Part shown: positions 1 through 8,078 of the stretch, piece by piece
How the letters are laid out: every line of letters starts with the position of its first letter
Numbering within the stretch: position 1 is the first letter of the stretch
Source of the DNA: Distichodus sexfasciatus
Lineage: Eukaryota > Chordata > Actinopteri > Characiformes > Distichodontidae
Direction of reading: 5' to 3'
Length of the DNA stretch: 64,000 nucleotides
Assembly: GCA_032718565.1 (NCBI GenBank)
Contig: JAVGVS010000099.1
Span: 680,972 to 744,971, forward strand
Notes under the pieces: model-generated
Databases searched by the model: none
What the model was told of the DNA's origin: nothing
What the model saw: only the letters and a program-made list of their open reading frames with translations
Translations under genes and position numbers: made by a program

Positions 1-544
1 TCAGCGTTTAGCCCTCCCTTTCTCCCCCTCTCTCATGCACTCTCTCTCTCTCTCTTCCTCTTGTCCTGGCATGATGTGCAACCTAATTGCTTGATGGTGG
101 AGAGTCTTCGTTGTCATGGAAACTACTTTCACGTCCCTTTATTGGACATCGGAGGCACGAGTCATGGCCGAGCGTCGGCGAACGAAAGGGGGAAGATGGG
201 TCTCGAGGCCGCTAGACGATGCAACTACACGTTTCAGTGAATTAAACACGAACATCTTCCCTAGCAACGCCGTTGAAGGTCCTCCTCTCAAATCTGGAGG
301 GTTTTGGCTAATGAGCCATCCGCTTCATAATTATTACTAACAATTCCGGTAATTCGGTCTGCTTGTGATTTCACTTCGTCCGTCTTAGCTTTTCTCGGTC
401 TCAAAATCAGATCAGCGTTTTTTAAAAAGTGCCGCTGCTTCTTGTCCGATGTCGGTTCTGATGACCTCTGAGAGTAGGAACCTTGGAACAAGCTCTCCAA
501 ACAGTACGTCTTTTCCGAAACTCATTTGCCATACGTTGATTATG
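1..544. other. unclassified intronic sequence
   Basis: Mostly unique-looking sequence with a pyrimidine-rich start and a short (CT)n run at 40-54. Open frames here are short, with no splice context or family resemblance. Confidence 0.5.
40..54. repeat. (CT)n microsatellite
   Basis: About seven perfect CT units inside a C/T-rich stretch. Confidence 0.8.
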
Positions 545-957
545 GGCCGAGCCGATTATCAGCGGCCGATATTAGGAATTTTGCCGATTATCGGTATTGG
601 CGTTTAATTTTGACTTTTACAAATAGTAAGTAATTACAAGGTGCGCTACTGTGGCTCCACCGTCGTCTCTTCTCTCTGTGCCGCTTGCTCTGAACTTGCT
701 GCTTCATTTAATGTCCCGCCCACAACTGTCTCTGATTGGCTATGTGTCACCCGAGCAGTAGCCAATCAACGCTTAAGCCGTGTTGTCACTCACAACACAC
801 TCACACACGAGCGCAGCGTGAAACTCCGAGAAGGAGAAGATGAGAGAGTTTCTTGGTGTTCAATCCAGAGATTTCCAAATATCGGTTATCGGCACCGTTA
901 ACTAGCAGTAATCGGTATCGATATCGGCCCTGAAAAACCAATATCGGTCGACCTCTA
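545..957 (+). mobile_element. hAT-like non-autonomous element, family A, copy 1
   Basis: The left end is rich in GCCGATTATC and GGCCGATAT motifs. The right end reads CCGTTAACTAGCAGTAATCG, then ATATCGG, then GGTCGACCTCTA. Both ends carry the ATCGGC-type words typical of fish hAT derivatives. A second copy at 15351-15795 shares the interior, including TTTAATGTCCCGCCCACAAC and AGTAGCCAATCAACGC. There is no transposase frame. GTTGAT occurs just outside both ends, a possible but imperfect 8 bp duplication. Confidence 0.72.
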
Positions 958-1659
958 ATGTTGATGTGGCAGAATGGTTACGAGACGATATTGGAAGGTA
1001 CCTCTCAGGTTCCTGCGCCGCCTGTTCTATGCCCCGGTCTGGCCAAAGTGGCTCATCGGAGAGTATGAAATACAATTATTTTTCCCGAAGAAACATTTCC
1101 GTACATTAGATTGCGCCCCCTTTCCCCCCTCCGTAAGACCCCCTCGTCCGTCTTGTGATGGACAAATAGAGAAACAATGGCCTTTTGATGGTCATTTGAC
1201 AGCGGTTGGAAAAGGGGGATTGTCTATGACTCACGTTTACCTTACCGTCTCATGCACATTTCAAAATACAATTTGAGGTGGAAATGGAAAAGGCGGAGCG
1301 CTGCGGTCGTAGGTCGGGAGCGCCAAGCGGTCTGCCGTATCGCAAGGCAAAAAGACCCAAATTCGATTGTCTCTGCCGGCTTGCGGGGGGGGTAGAGCAT
1401 TCGGACAAGAGAAATTGAGCCCATCGAATGATCTTTGCTCAAGGGAGGCATTAAAGAATCAGCCAATCAGAGTTCCTTCTGTTTTTAGTCACGTTTACGT
1501 CTGTGGGAAGAGTCTACCCTTGGCCTGGCATGTTGTGATTTGTAAGCGAATGTCCACCTTCTTATCTGGCCAATCAGCCATGCGTACGTATTTAGTCTCG
1601 TCTACTGAACTTTCCCGGCTCTGAGATCCGGGACAAAACCAGGTCACAAAAACTGAAGT
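958..1659. other. unclassified sequence, possibly repeat-derived
   Basis: No coding match. Two CCAATCAG-type words (1461 and 1570 regions) and an A/G-rich stretch near 1280 are of the sort seen in fish DNA transposons, but no paired ends could be found. Confidence 0.35.
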
Positions 1660-2219
1660 AATCGCGTAGAAATGCATGAATGACATTTTTCGCGATGTCA
1701 CGCTGTTTGTTAGCGTCCACGACTCTCTCAGGGAAGTCATTCATGAAGCTTCCGGTTCAGTCAAATCTTCCCTTTTATTACATTTTTAGCTGATAAATGA
1801 CTAAAACAACCAGCGTTCTACTCGCAATACCGCCATTTACTTGATATTTTCAGTGATTATTCCGACGCGTGTCCTCCCTGTTATTGTGACGCGGCTCTCA
1901 TGTGGAACGCCGTCTTGTGCAAAAATGTAGTTCTCTCCCAGAAATGAGTCAAAAATGAGTTATAGGCCAAAAGGAGTCCAAATTGGCTAAAAATGACCAA
2001 AACGTCGATATTTCTTCTTTTCAGTTAATCAGAATTTTTTTTCTCACATTTTATAATACAATTAAAAAAATGAATATAAAAAATAGAAACACATAGTTTG
2101 GTTTATTAAAAAATGCTGGAAATGAAACTGTTCTTCTTTTTATCTGATTAATAAACGATTAATCAGAAAAATAATCAGCAGATTAATCGATTAACAAAAT
2201 AATCGTTAGTTGCAGCCCC
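1660..2219 (-). mobile_element. hAT-like element fragment, family B
   Basis: The right end has repeated ATTAATC and AATCGTT words and closes with TAGTTGCAGCCCC, the end of a widespread fish hAT family (TAGGGCTGCAACTAACG in reverse). The interior at about 1700-1800 is similar, in reverse complement, to 60350-60480 inside the hAT-like element at 59907-60737. The left boundary is not defined. Confidence 0.65.
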
Positions 2220-2220
2220 A

Positions 2221-2345
2221 GTCGTAGCCTCAAATCCAGCTCTGTCTTACTGACAGAACTACCACCAGTTGGGCCTCTGACCAAGACCTTTAACCCCAAG
2301 TTGCTCCATTTACGCTGTCCTCTACTAAATCCTGTAAATGTGACA
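2221..2345 (+). repeat. SINE-B fragment
   Basis: Contains a B-box-like CTCAAATCCAG, then the body words TGACCAAGACCTTTAACCCC and AAGTTGCTCC, shared with about a dozen other copies in the window. The tRNA-like 5' head is largely missing. Confidence 0.65.
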
Positions 2346-2397
2346 AACTTTTGTTCAAAGTGACGTCCTGTTTCTATGCATGTAGAGAACCAAGAGA

Positions 2398-2549
2398 CTG
2401 ATCCTCTCTGTTGGCGTCCCTAAGACTAGGGGTTTGAATCTCATCCTAAAATCCACTTTTGGGTCAGTCAGCAAGATCCTTAACCCCAAGTTGCTCCAGG
2501 GAGACAGTCAGGATAAGAGAGTCTGCTAAATGCCATAAAAGTAATACCA
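2398..2549 (+). repeat. SINE-B copy
   Basis: Has GGTTTGAATCTCATCC as B-box-like motif, then GCAAGATCCTTAACCCCAAG, TTGCTCCAGGGAGAC and the tail GAGTCTGCTAAATGCC. The family resembles tRNA-derived SINEs with a tail of the AAGCGTCTGCTAAATG type common in teleosts. Confidence 0.72.
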
Positions 2550-2632
2550 CAGACTTCTGTGTGCCATCAGGTAAACGTCACGGTTGAGTTCAGTGGACAC
2601 CATCTCTTCAGAGGTGGTCAGCATGTCTTTAG

Positions 2633-2762
2633 AGGGAGAGCTCATTTTGACCCATCTGTGAAGGAGCAGTGGGCAGCTGAAATGGGAAGAGCCTGGGAAG
2701 CAGTGCTGGGGGGGGCGGTACCTTGCTCATGAGTACCTCAGTGGTACCTTTACCGGTCTGGC
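2633..2762 (-). repeat. SINE-A fragment
   Basis: In reverse complement it carries GGTAAAGGTACCACTGAGGT, ACTCATGAGCAAGGTACC, AGCACTGCTTCCC and CTGCCCACTGCTCCTTCAC, the body of SINE-A. The tRNA-like head is absent. Confidence 0.8.
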
Positions 2763-2779
2763 GTTTTATCTTTATTCTG

Positions 2780-3132
2780 CATAAAGCTTTGTGCGGTGCG
2801 TTAACAAAAACAGACTGTTTGTGGTAGGTTTGCGGCAAACTTCTGCTTAATTTGTGGCAAACAGTAGAGTTGGCCAGAATGGGTTGCCGCAAGTTTGCCG
2901 TTGTCAGCTACTAGTGGCACACTTGCAGCAATGTTCTGGCAACAACGACAAATGCCATTGATTTGCTAAGACAAATTTGCCAGTAACGACAAACTTGCAG
3001 TGAACTTTTGGTGCCAAATCTGCTAGAGGTCCACCACAACTTTGTCACCAAACCTAATTTGCAGGTGAACATGTGACCTTGCTGCAAATTTGTGGCAGAG
3101 GTTAACGGCAACTGTTTGCCGGAAACCTAAAA
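2780..3132. repeat. interspersed repeat, family C (TTTGCxGCAA-rich)
   Basis: Dense in short inverted words such as TTTGCGGCAAAC, TTTGTGGCAAAC and ACTTGCAG, so that it folds back on itself in many registers. The stretch GGTTTGCGGCAAACTTCTGC to GAGTTGGCCAGAAT recurs at 38790-38853. Class not determined. Confidence 0.6.
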
Positions 3133-5111
3133 TGGTTCTTTCCACAACAACGAAATGGTTGCATGTGCTGTTTAGATTTTAAAAAGTGTCAAGTGAGACT
3201 CACCGGCTTTGACTGTCAATGGCAAGAAGTGATAAAAAATAGTGATGAAAAGGGGCTCATTTTCTTGATTGGAGGCTTACAGTAAGACCCCCCAAAGCAC
3301 AGGGAAAACTAGAGGTTAATGGGGTCAAAGAGATTGATCAGGATGTATTTCGGTTAACACATGCCCTCATTAAAAGCCTTTAAAGGGAATCGCTTTACGG
3401 CCTCGCTCTGATCTTCACATCGCCCCTCCTCCCCCTCGTGTGCTCTCTCCAACCCCCCACCCCCCAATTTGGACCTCTGAGAGGCTGCTAAATACACGGG
3501 GGGCACCGCCTTTGAAGTCGCCGCATCGAGAGTCTCAGCACGCCGGCTCTTTTCCATCAGGAAGGCCGTTCGTTTTTTTTAATCAGTGCAGATCTCTTTA
3601 ATTTTTCATTTTTTTGAGCCGGAGTCAGGAACAAAAAGCTAGTTATTGAATAAGCGAATGAAGACGGGGCGGACATGAGTGTCACGTTTAATCACGAGGA
3701 CGTGGGCCGCCGTCATCGGGAACATCTGATGTAATTAAGCTCAGGTGATAGAATTATGACCACTTACGTTAACAGGAGGCGTTGGACGAGGCGGTTCCGG
3801 ATTCCTGCCCGGGGGGGACGTTGAGCCAAAGTAGAATGTGGCGTTCGTTGTCAACTTTGATCTTAAAAGTAGATTGCTGAAAACACTTCTCAGATTTGGC
3901 ATTTTCGCCTGCTTTTTTCCCCTCTGTCTCAGTCCCTGTTCCTAAATTCAAATGAGCCGCTGCTGCCCACGTCCCACTCCGGAACTGGGGCCAGAGTTTA
4001 CCTCACGTGAAAATAATGGACATGGCTGCTGCCAACAGACCGTCCATACAGCCATATACGCTCTACACAACACTCCGCCGGTAGACTTCTTCATTGCGAT
4101 TCCTACGCTGGCGCTTCCAAGAAAACATGGCGGATCAGGAAACGCTAGCAGTTCTACCTGGTGGGCGGAGCTTCTCAGATAGGAGGGTGGAGTTATTCAA
4201 ATGTCCCCTACTGTGACGTATGAGTAGCGGAGAAGTCTAAACACAGTATCGCAAATTAATACTAACGCGATTCACTATTTTTTATCAACCTTACAGTGTG
4301 TGTAGAGGCAGTGCAGACCCAAATGGATGTCCAAACAACCGAAAAGGTGAATTGGGCAATGATATGGGATCTTTAATCTGTTTAGTGATCCTACAAAGAA
4401 AACTTTAAAATGCATCTTAATCCCTTTTTGGCATTTTTCAAAGAGTCTTTGCATTAAAAACTTTGATCTGAGTTTTTATCCTCAGCAATTTCAGCAGCAG
4501 TTTCTGTTGATTCTGAGCTTTTGATTGGTTGGCTAATTGCTAACCAAATATAATATATGTTGGTGTGAACCATGATTTTGACATGAAGTGTTGCAACCCG
4601 TCAGTCACCAATATAAACAAGTAAAAGACTCTGGAAATAAAAGTAAACACTGTTGTCAAACTGCAAGTAAATGTAGAACTGAAGTCTGTCAAAACCTTTT
4701 CACAACAAGAAGGCAGAAAATAAACGTCAAGAAATAGTGAGTGATGCTGGTGAATGTAAGACGGACTGAATGTTCCAAGAAGCTTTATAATGCTCATAAT
4801 ACAGTAAATAAAAGGGCTACGTCTTATAGAAGAAATCTCAGACTTACCAGTACAGAATTTCTCGACTTTAACGTTGTTCCAGTCAGTCGAAAGCTAAAAG
4901 ATCCGCTTTACACTTTCTTTTATTGTATTTTATAGAGCAAAAGTCACAGAACTATGCAACTTTGGAGCATTTTTAGTGCAAATGACGTTGAGGTCACAAA
5001 GCAGCTTGCTGGCTCCTGGAGGTGTTTTTTGCACTTTATGGATTTGGGGAAACATTCGTTTTTAAAAAAAGATTTTATCGCTTTATTATGGCTAGCGGGA
5101 ACTGACCACTT
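3133..5111. other. unclassified intronic sequence
   Basis: No gene, SINE or clear transposon end was recognised. 4020-4230 contains TGGCGGATCAGGAAACG and GGGTGGAGTTATTCAAATG, a style seen in fish MITEs, but no inverted partner was found. The rest reads as unique intron. Confidence 0.45.
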
Positions 5112-5139
5112 ATTTCGGTCTTATTTTCTTTTTCCACAG
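5112..5139 (+). promoter_or_regulatory. FBXL17: 3' splice acceptor of the FBXL17 exon
   Basis: A run rich in T and C leads into CCACAG at 5134-5139, directly before the coding frame that matches FBXL17. A polypyrimidine tract followed by CAG is a normal vertebrate acceptor. Confidence 0.88.
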
Positions 5140-5216
5140 ATGTGTGGAGATCATCGCCAAGGAGGGAAGGAGTCTCAAGGAGCTCTACTTGGTTTCGTGC
5201 AAGATCACAGACTACG
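5140..5216 (+). CDS. FBXL17: FBXL17 internal coding exon (leucine-rich repeat segment)
   Basis: Seen: a 77 bp exon between a TTTCCACAG acceptor and a GTAAGAGG donor. The first base is the third base of a codon left by the previous exon. Then follow 25 codons starting CVEIIAKEG and ending LKELYLVSCKITDY, and a final G that begins the next codon (phase 2 in, phase 1 out). Known: this matches from memory the C-terminal leucine-rich repeats of vertebrate FBXL17, where the human protein reads CVEVIAKEG and then LKELYLVSCKITDYA. FBXL17 is the substrate-recognition subunit of an SCF E3 ubiquitin ligase and takes part in quality control of BTB-domain dimers. The segment has the LxxLxLxxC pattern of cysteine-containing LRRs, and its residues would help form the curved solenoid that holds substrate. 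The F-box and the other LRRs lie in exons outside this window. A related FBXL protein is possible but less likely, given the near identity remembered for FBXL17. Confidence 0.92.
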
Positions 5217-5224
5217 GTAAGAGG
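5217..5224 (+). promoter_or_regulatory. FBXL17: 5' splice donor of the FBXL17 exon
   Basis: GTAAGAGG follows the G that ends the exon. GTAAG is a strong match to the vertebrate donor consensus. The nearby MITE at 5371-5915 begins only 155 bases downstream. Confidence 0.88.
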
Positions 5225-5370
5225 AATTTTTAGTTGCGTCACTCCTCGGATGCTGAGAGAATTTACAATACTTCACTAAAAACTGCATCGCTCCACTTCC
5301 TCTTGTGACTCATACTTAAATTTGTCGTTTCTTATAGACGTGTATGTTTGTGCTGTGCTAAATTTTTTTA

Positions 5371-5915
5371 GGGCCGCGATATACTTAACCCTACGTGACG
5401 CGTCTGCTTGTGGCCGCTGCTGCTACGCAAGCAGTGTACTGACTATACTTGCGCGCATACTTCTTGCTAATCTTGAGGATTCCAACAGGGGGCAGTCTGC
5501 ACTATTAAAGCGTCCAGTCTGCCGTAAAGTGACAGAAGAGGAAGAAGTAGAAAGTGGCAGTGCGAGAAAACATCGGCCGATTTTGTTGTGAAGTGAATTA
5601 GTGTGCCAGCGTGTCCAAGTTATGGTACGTGACGTCAGCATCGAAGTTTACTATCGACATGTTGATGAAAATTATCTGCATTCGGATGTCACAAAGGTGC
5701 AAAAAAGATGGCGAAATTGTTCGGCCATGTCGATAGTAAACTTTGATGCTGACGTCACGTACCATAACACGCTGGCACACTAATTTTTGTTGGTACTGCA
5801 ACACGCGTTAATTTCTGACGATGTGCTCAGAGGACGCGTCAAAAGAACGCTGAGAACGTGTGGCAGCCATGATGCGTGCGTGTAAGCGTTCAGAGCGTTA
5901 AGTACATCTCAGCCC
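5371..5915. mobile_element. PIF/Harbinger-like MITE, 545 bp
   Basis: The left end GGGCCGCGATATACTTAAC pairs with the reverse complement of the right end, GGGCTGAGATGTACTTAAC. Each end is flanked by TTA (5368-5370 and 5916-5918), the 3 bp target duplication typical of PIF/Harbinger. There is no transposase frame. It carries a nested long palindrome at 5598-5783. It lies 155 bases downstream of the exon. Confidence 0.82.
5598..5783. repeat. long palindrome nested in the Harbinger-like MITE
   Basis: The left arm (5598-5661) and right arm (5726-5783) are nearly perfect inverted copies. The differences are a 6-base insertion TCCAAG in the left arm and one G/A change. The spacer is 64 bases. Each arm contains TGACGTCA, a perfect CRE-type octamer, and ACTATCGACATG at the inner edge. 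Because the arms mirror each other, both strands show near-identical short frames, which are not genes. Confidence 0.92.
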
Positions 5916-5918
5916 TTA

Positions 5919-6781
5919 AGAGACAGACAGCGTGATCTTTTGTGGGCGAGGAAGCGGACTGTCTAGCCGTCTTGCTGCCGTAATCAGATGGCGGCTGTGT
6001 CGCGGTGACGGATTGTAATTTGGATGTGTCTCTGCACTCTTGTGGACTATACGGTGGCTCACGTGGGACCGTCCTTCACCAAAAACGCAGCGGGCGAGAC
6101 AGGGGACCCGTTCCTGTCGTCCGCCTGAGGTAATGGAGACACATTTGGCTTTTACTGGCACATAAACAAGGAAGCTCTCAAGGAGGAGCCGGGTGCCCGG
6201 TCCCTCGTCAGCACGCCTCGGGCAGGCGGCGGCCGTTAAAGCCGTGGGGGAGCGAGGATAAACACAGGCCGACTGTGTCGCCGAGACTTTTGGGTAAGGG
6301 AAGAGGCCTAATAAAGTCATAGACTTTTCGCTGACTGTTTTAATGCGCGCTTTAGATTTACTTCGACTGCAGTAAACCTCGCTCGCTTTACAGGTGGATG
6401 AGGGCATTTGTGTGTTTTGGGCACGCGCCCGAGTTTGGAATGACAAATGACCGCATACCCCACGCTCTGCCTACTGCTGTGTTTATACCTCCTGTCTGTT
6501 CGGTGCCCGCACGGCCCTTGGCAAGGCGAGCGATCGTGAAAACGACTGCCAGTCAGAAGCAATGTGTGTTTACCTGTAGCTGTGGCAGTTGCAAGCACAC
6601 TGGAGTAATGTAGACGGAAATGTTTCAAGGGGACGCATGGAAAATCCAGCCCCACTTGAAGCACAGTAGAAGTTCAGTGGCAGAATGTTGCAGGTTTAAG
6701 ACAGGCTTTAGGCCACAGAGATTTGGGGGTGGGTCACTCCAGCAGTAACCACAGCTGTCCTAAATCTACGAAGGTGTCGGA
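5919..6781. other. unclassified, moderately GC-rich intronic sequence
   Basis: Open frames on both strands here have no family resemblance, no splice context and no repeat copies elsewhere in the window. A 28-base stretch around GACTGCCAGTCAGAAGCAAT (6543-6571) recurs with a few changes at 6829-6857. Confidence 0.45.
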
Positions 6782-6830
6782 GGGGCAGTTGGTGGCGTGA
6801 CGGTAGGGTGTTCGGCCTGTGATCAAGTTA
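6782..6830 (+). repeat. SINE-A 5' head fragment
   Basis: GGGGCAGTTGGTGGCGTGAC and GGTAGGGTGTTCGGCC followed by TGATCA match the tRNA-like head of the fuller copies at 36882 and 57685. The element stops before its B box. Confidence 0.65.
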
Positions 6831-7267
6831 GACTGGCAGTCAGAAGCAATATGTGTTTCACTCAAATGCAGAGCAATTTATACAAAGATCTTTGAGGGAT
6901 TCCAGTCCAGAAAAATCCAGTCCAGACTAGAGGTTTACGAAAGGATTTTGGCCTCAGGCTACATCCCCAGTTGAGACAGACATTGCTTTGTCTTTGCTTT
7001 TACTTTAAGTCCTTCTTATCTGGGGCAGCTCCACCATGGTTTGCAGTGAGGTCAAGTCAGACTGGACTTGAAAACGAAGTCAACATCCCAAAGATGCCTA
7101 AATTAAAGTTCTCTTATGACTAATCCCTTCTCAGGGCAGCTGTTGGAGTCTGCCCAATATGGTTTTCAGCAAGGGCAAAGCTACCATCCGTCTTAACTTT
7201 GAGCAGCATGAACATTGGAACGTAGATTGGCATTCTCAAGAAGGATCCGTCATTGAAATGACCACCA
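6831..7267. other. unclassified intronic sequence
   Basis: No gene or repeat ends recognised. Short internal repetition of TCCAGTCCAGA near 6900-6930. Confidence 0.4.
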
Positions 7268-7270
7268 TTA

Positions 7271-7755
7271 GGGCCTGTGTCCACCAAATGTGCTTTTTGT
7301 TGTTGCTAAGTTACGAGAAGCACCATGGGGCATTTCCACATTTGTTTCTATTTCGCTTAAACATTGTAACATGTTCCTTTGAGATCGGTAGTTTAGCCGA
7401 CATAAACGAGATTATCTTTACAACGGAGAGAAATCGCATCTTAGCGTTAGCGGCAGCGTTTGAACTAGTTAGCTTCTCCAGATGCTCCAGATATGCCGCC
7501 ATTGTTGTTAGTGAGTTCTTGACTGTGTATGTCCCGCCCCTTCCTCTATTTTGATTGGCTAGCAAGAGACTTTGACGAGCCCAGAGATGTAGTAGTTGAA
7601 CGGATTTCAACTTTAAGCGATCTAAAAAAAACGTCTCCCCCCGTGTGTTTTTTTCCGATAAAGGCGCTTAGCGTTTTGAACACTGAAGCTCGTAGGGTTT
7701 GTATTAAAAATAGGCACTGTCCCCACAAAAAAACGTGTTTGGTGGACACAGGCCC
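7271..7755. mobile_element. PIF/Harbinger-like MITE, family H, copy 1 (485 bp)
   Basis: The ends are perfect 18 bp inverted repeats, GGGCCTGTGTCCACCAAA at left and its reverse complement at right. TTA flanks both (7268-7270, 7756-7758), a 3 bp target duplication as in PIF/Harbinger. The interior contains GTCCCGCCCCTTCCTC and TTTTGATTGGCTAGC, shared with copies at 38854-39321 and 54347-54427. There is no transposase; the open frames within it are incidental. Confidence 0.87.
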
Positions 7756-7935
7756 TTAACCGTGACTATTCCACTCTTGTTTGGCTCATTTCTCAAGGAC
7801 ACCTGTGTGAGATTGACAGGATTGGGTTTGTATAGCCAAAACTAGCGTGGATCTTAACTCTTCCCCCTGTGAGCTTTTTGAGAAGAGCCCACCCCGTAGG
7901 TGACTTTGAAAGTGACTTTTAATCCAGATGTTAAG

Positions 7936-8078
7936 TTGGTGGCCTAATGGTAGGATTTTCGCCAATGGGCCTAGAGGTCATATGTTCAAATCCAGGGCTA
8001 TCTTAGTGCCAGAAACACCACCACCACCACATCAGGTGCTTGTTGAAGACCCTTAACTCGAAGTCTGATAAATGATCT
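7936..8078 (+). repeat. SINE-B copy
   Basis: The tRNA-like head GGTGGCCTAATGGTAGGATT is followed by a B-box-like ATGTTCAAATCCAGG, then CTTGTTGAAGACCCTTAACT and a degraded tail with CTGATAAATGA. Confidence 0.75.

Larger units (their letters stand above)
1..5139 (+). other. FBXL17: FBXL17 upstream intron (3' portion)
   Basis: Inferred intron upstream of the exon. No coding match to the preceding FBXL17 segment (which in human ends NWIINDR) was found here, so the previous exon lies outside the window. The stretch holds hAT-like fragments, SINE fragments and unclassified sequence, each listed separately. Confidence 0.7.

Noticed and set aside
5916..6446. 176-codon open frame on the minus strand
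   Set aside because: No domain, no splice signals, and it overlaps the end of a MITE target site; a frame of this length is expected by chance in GC-balanced sequence.
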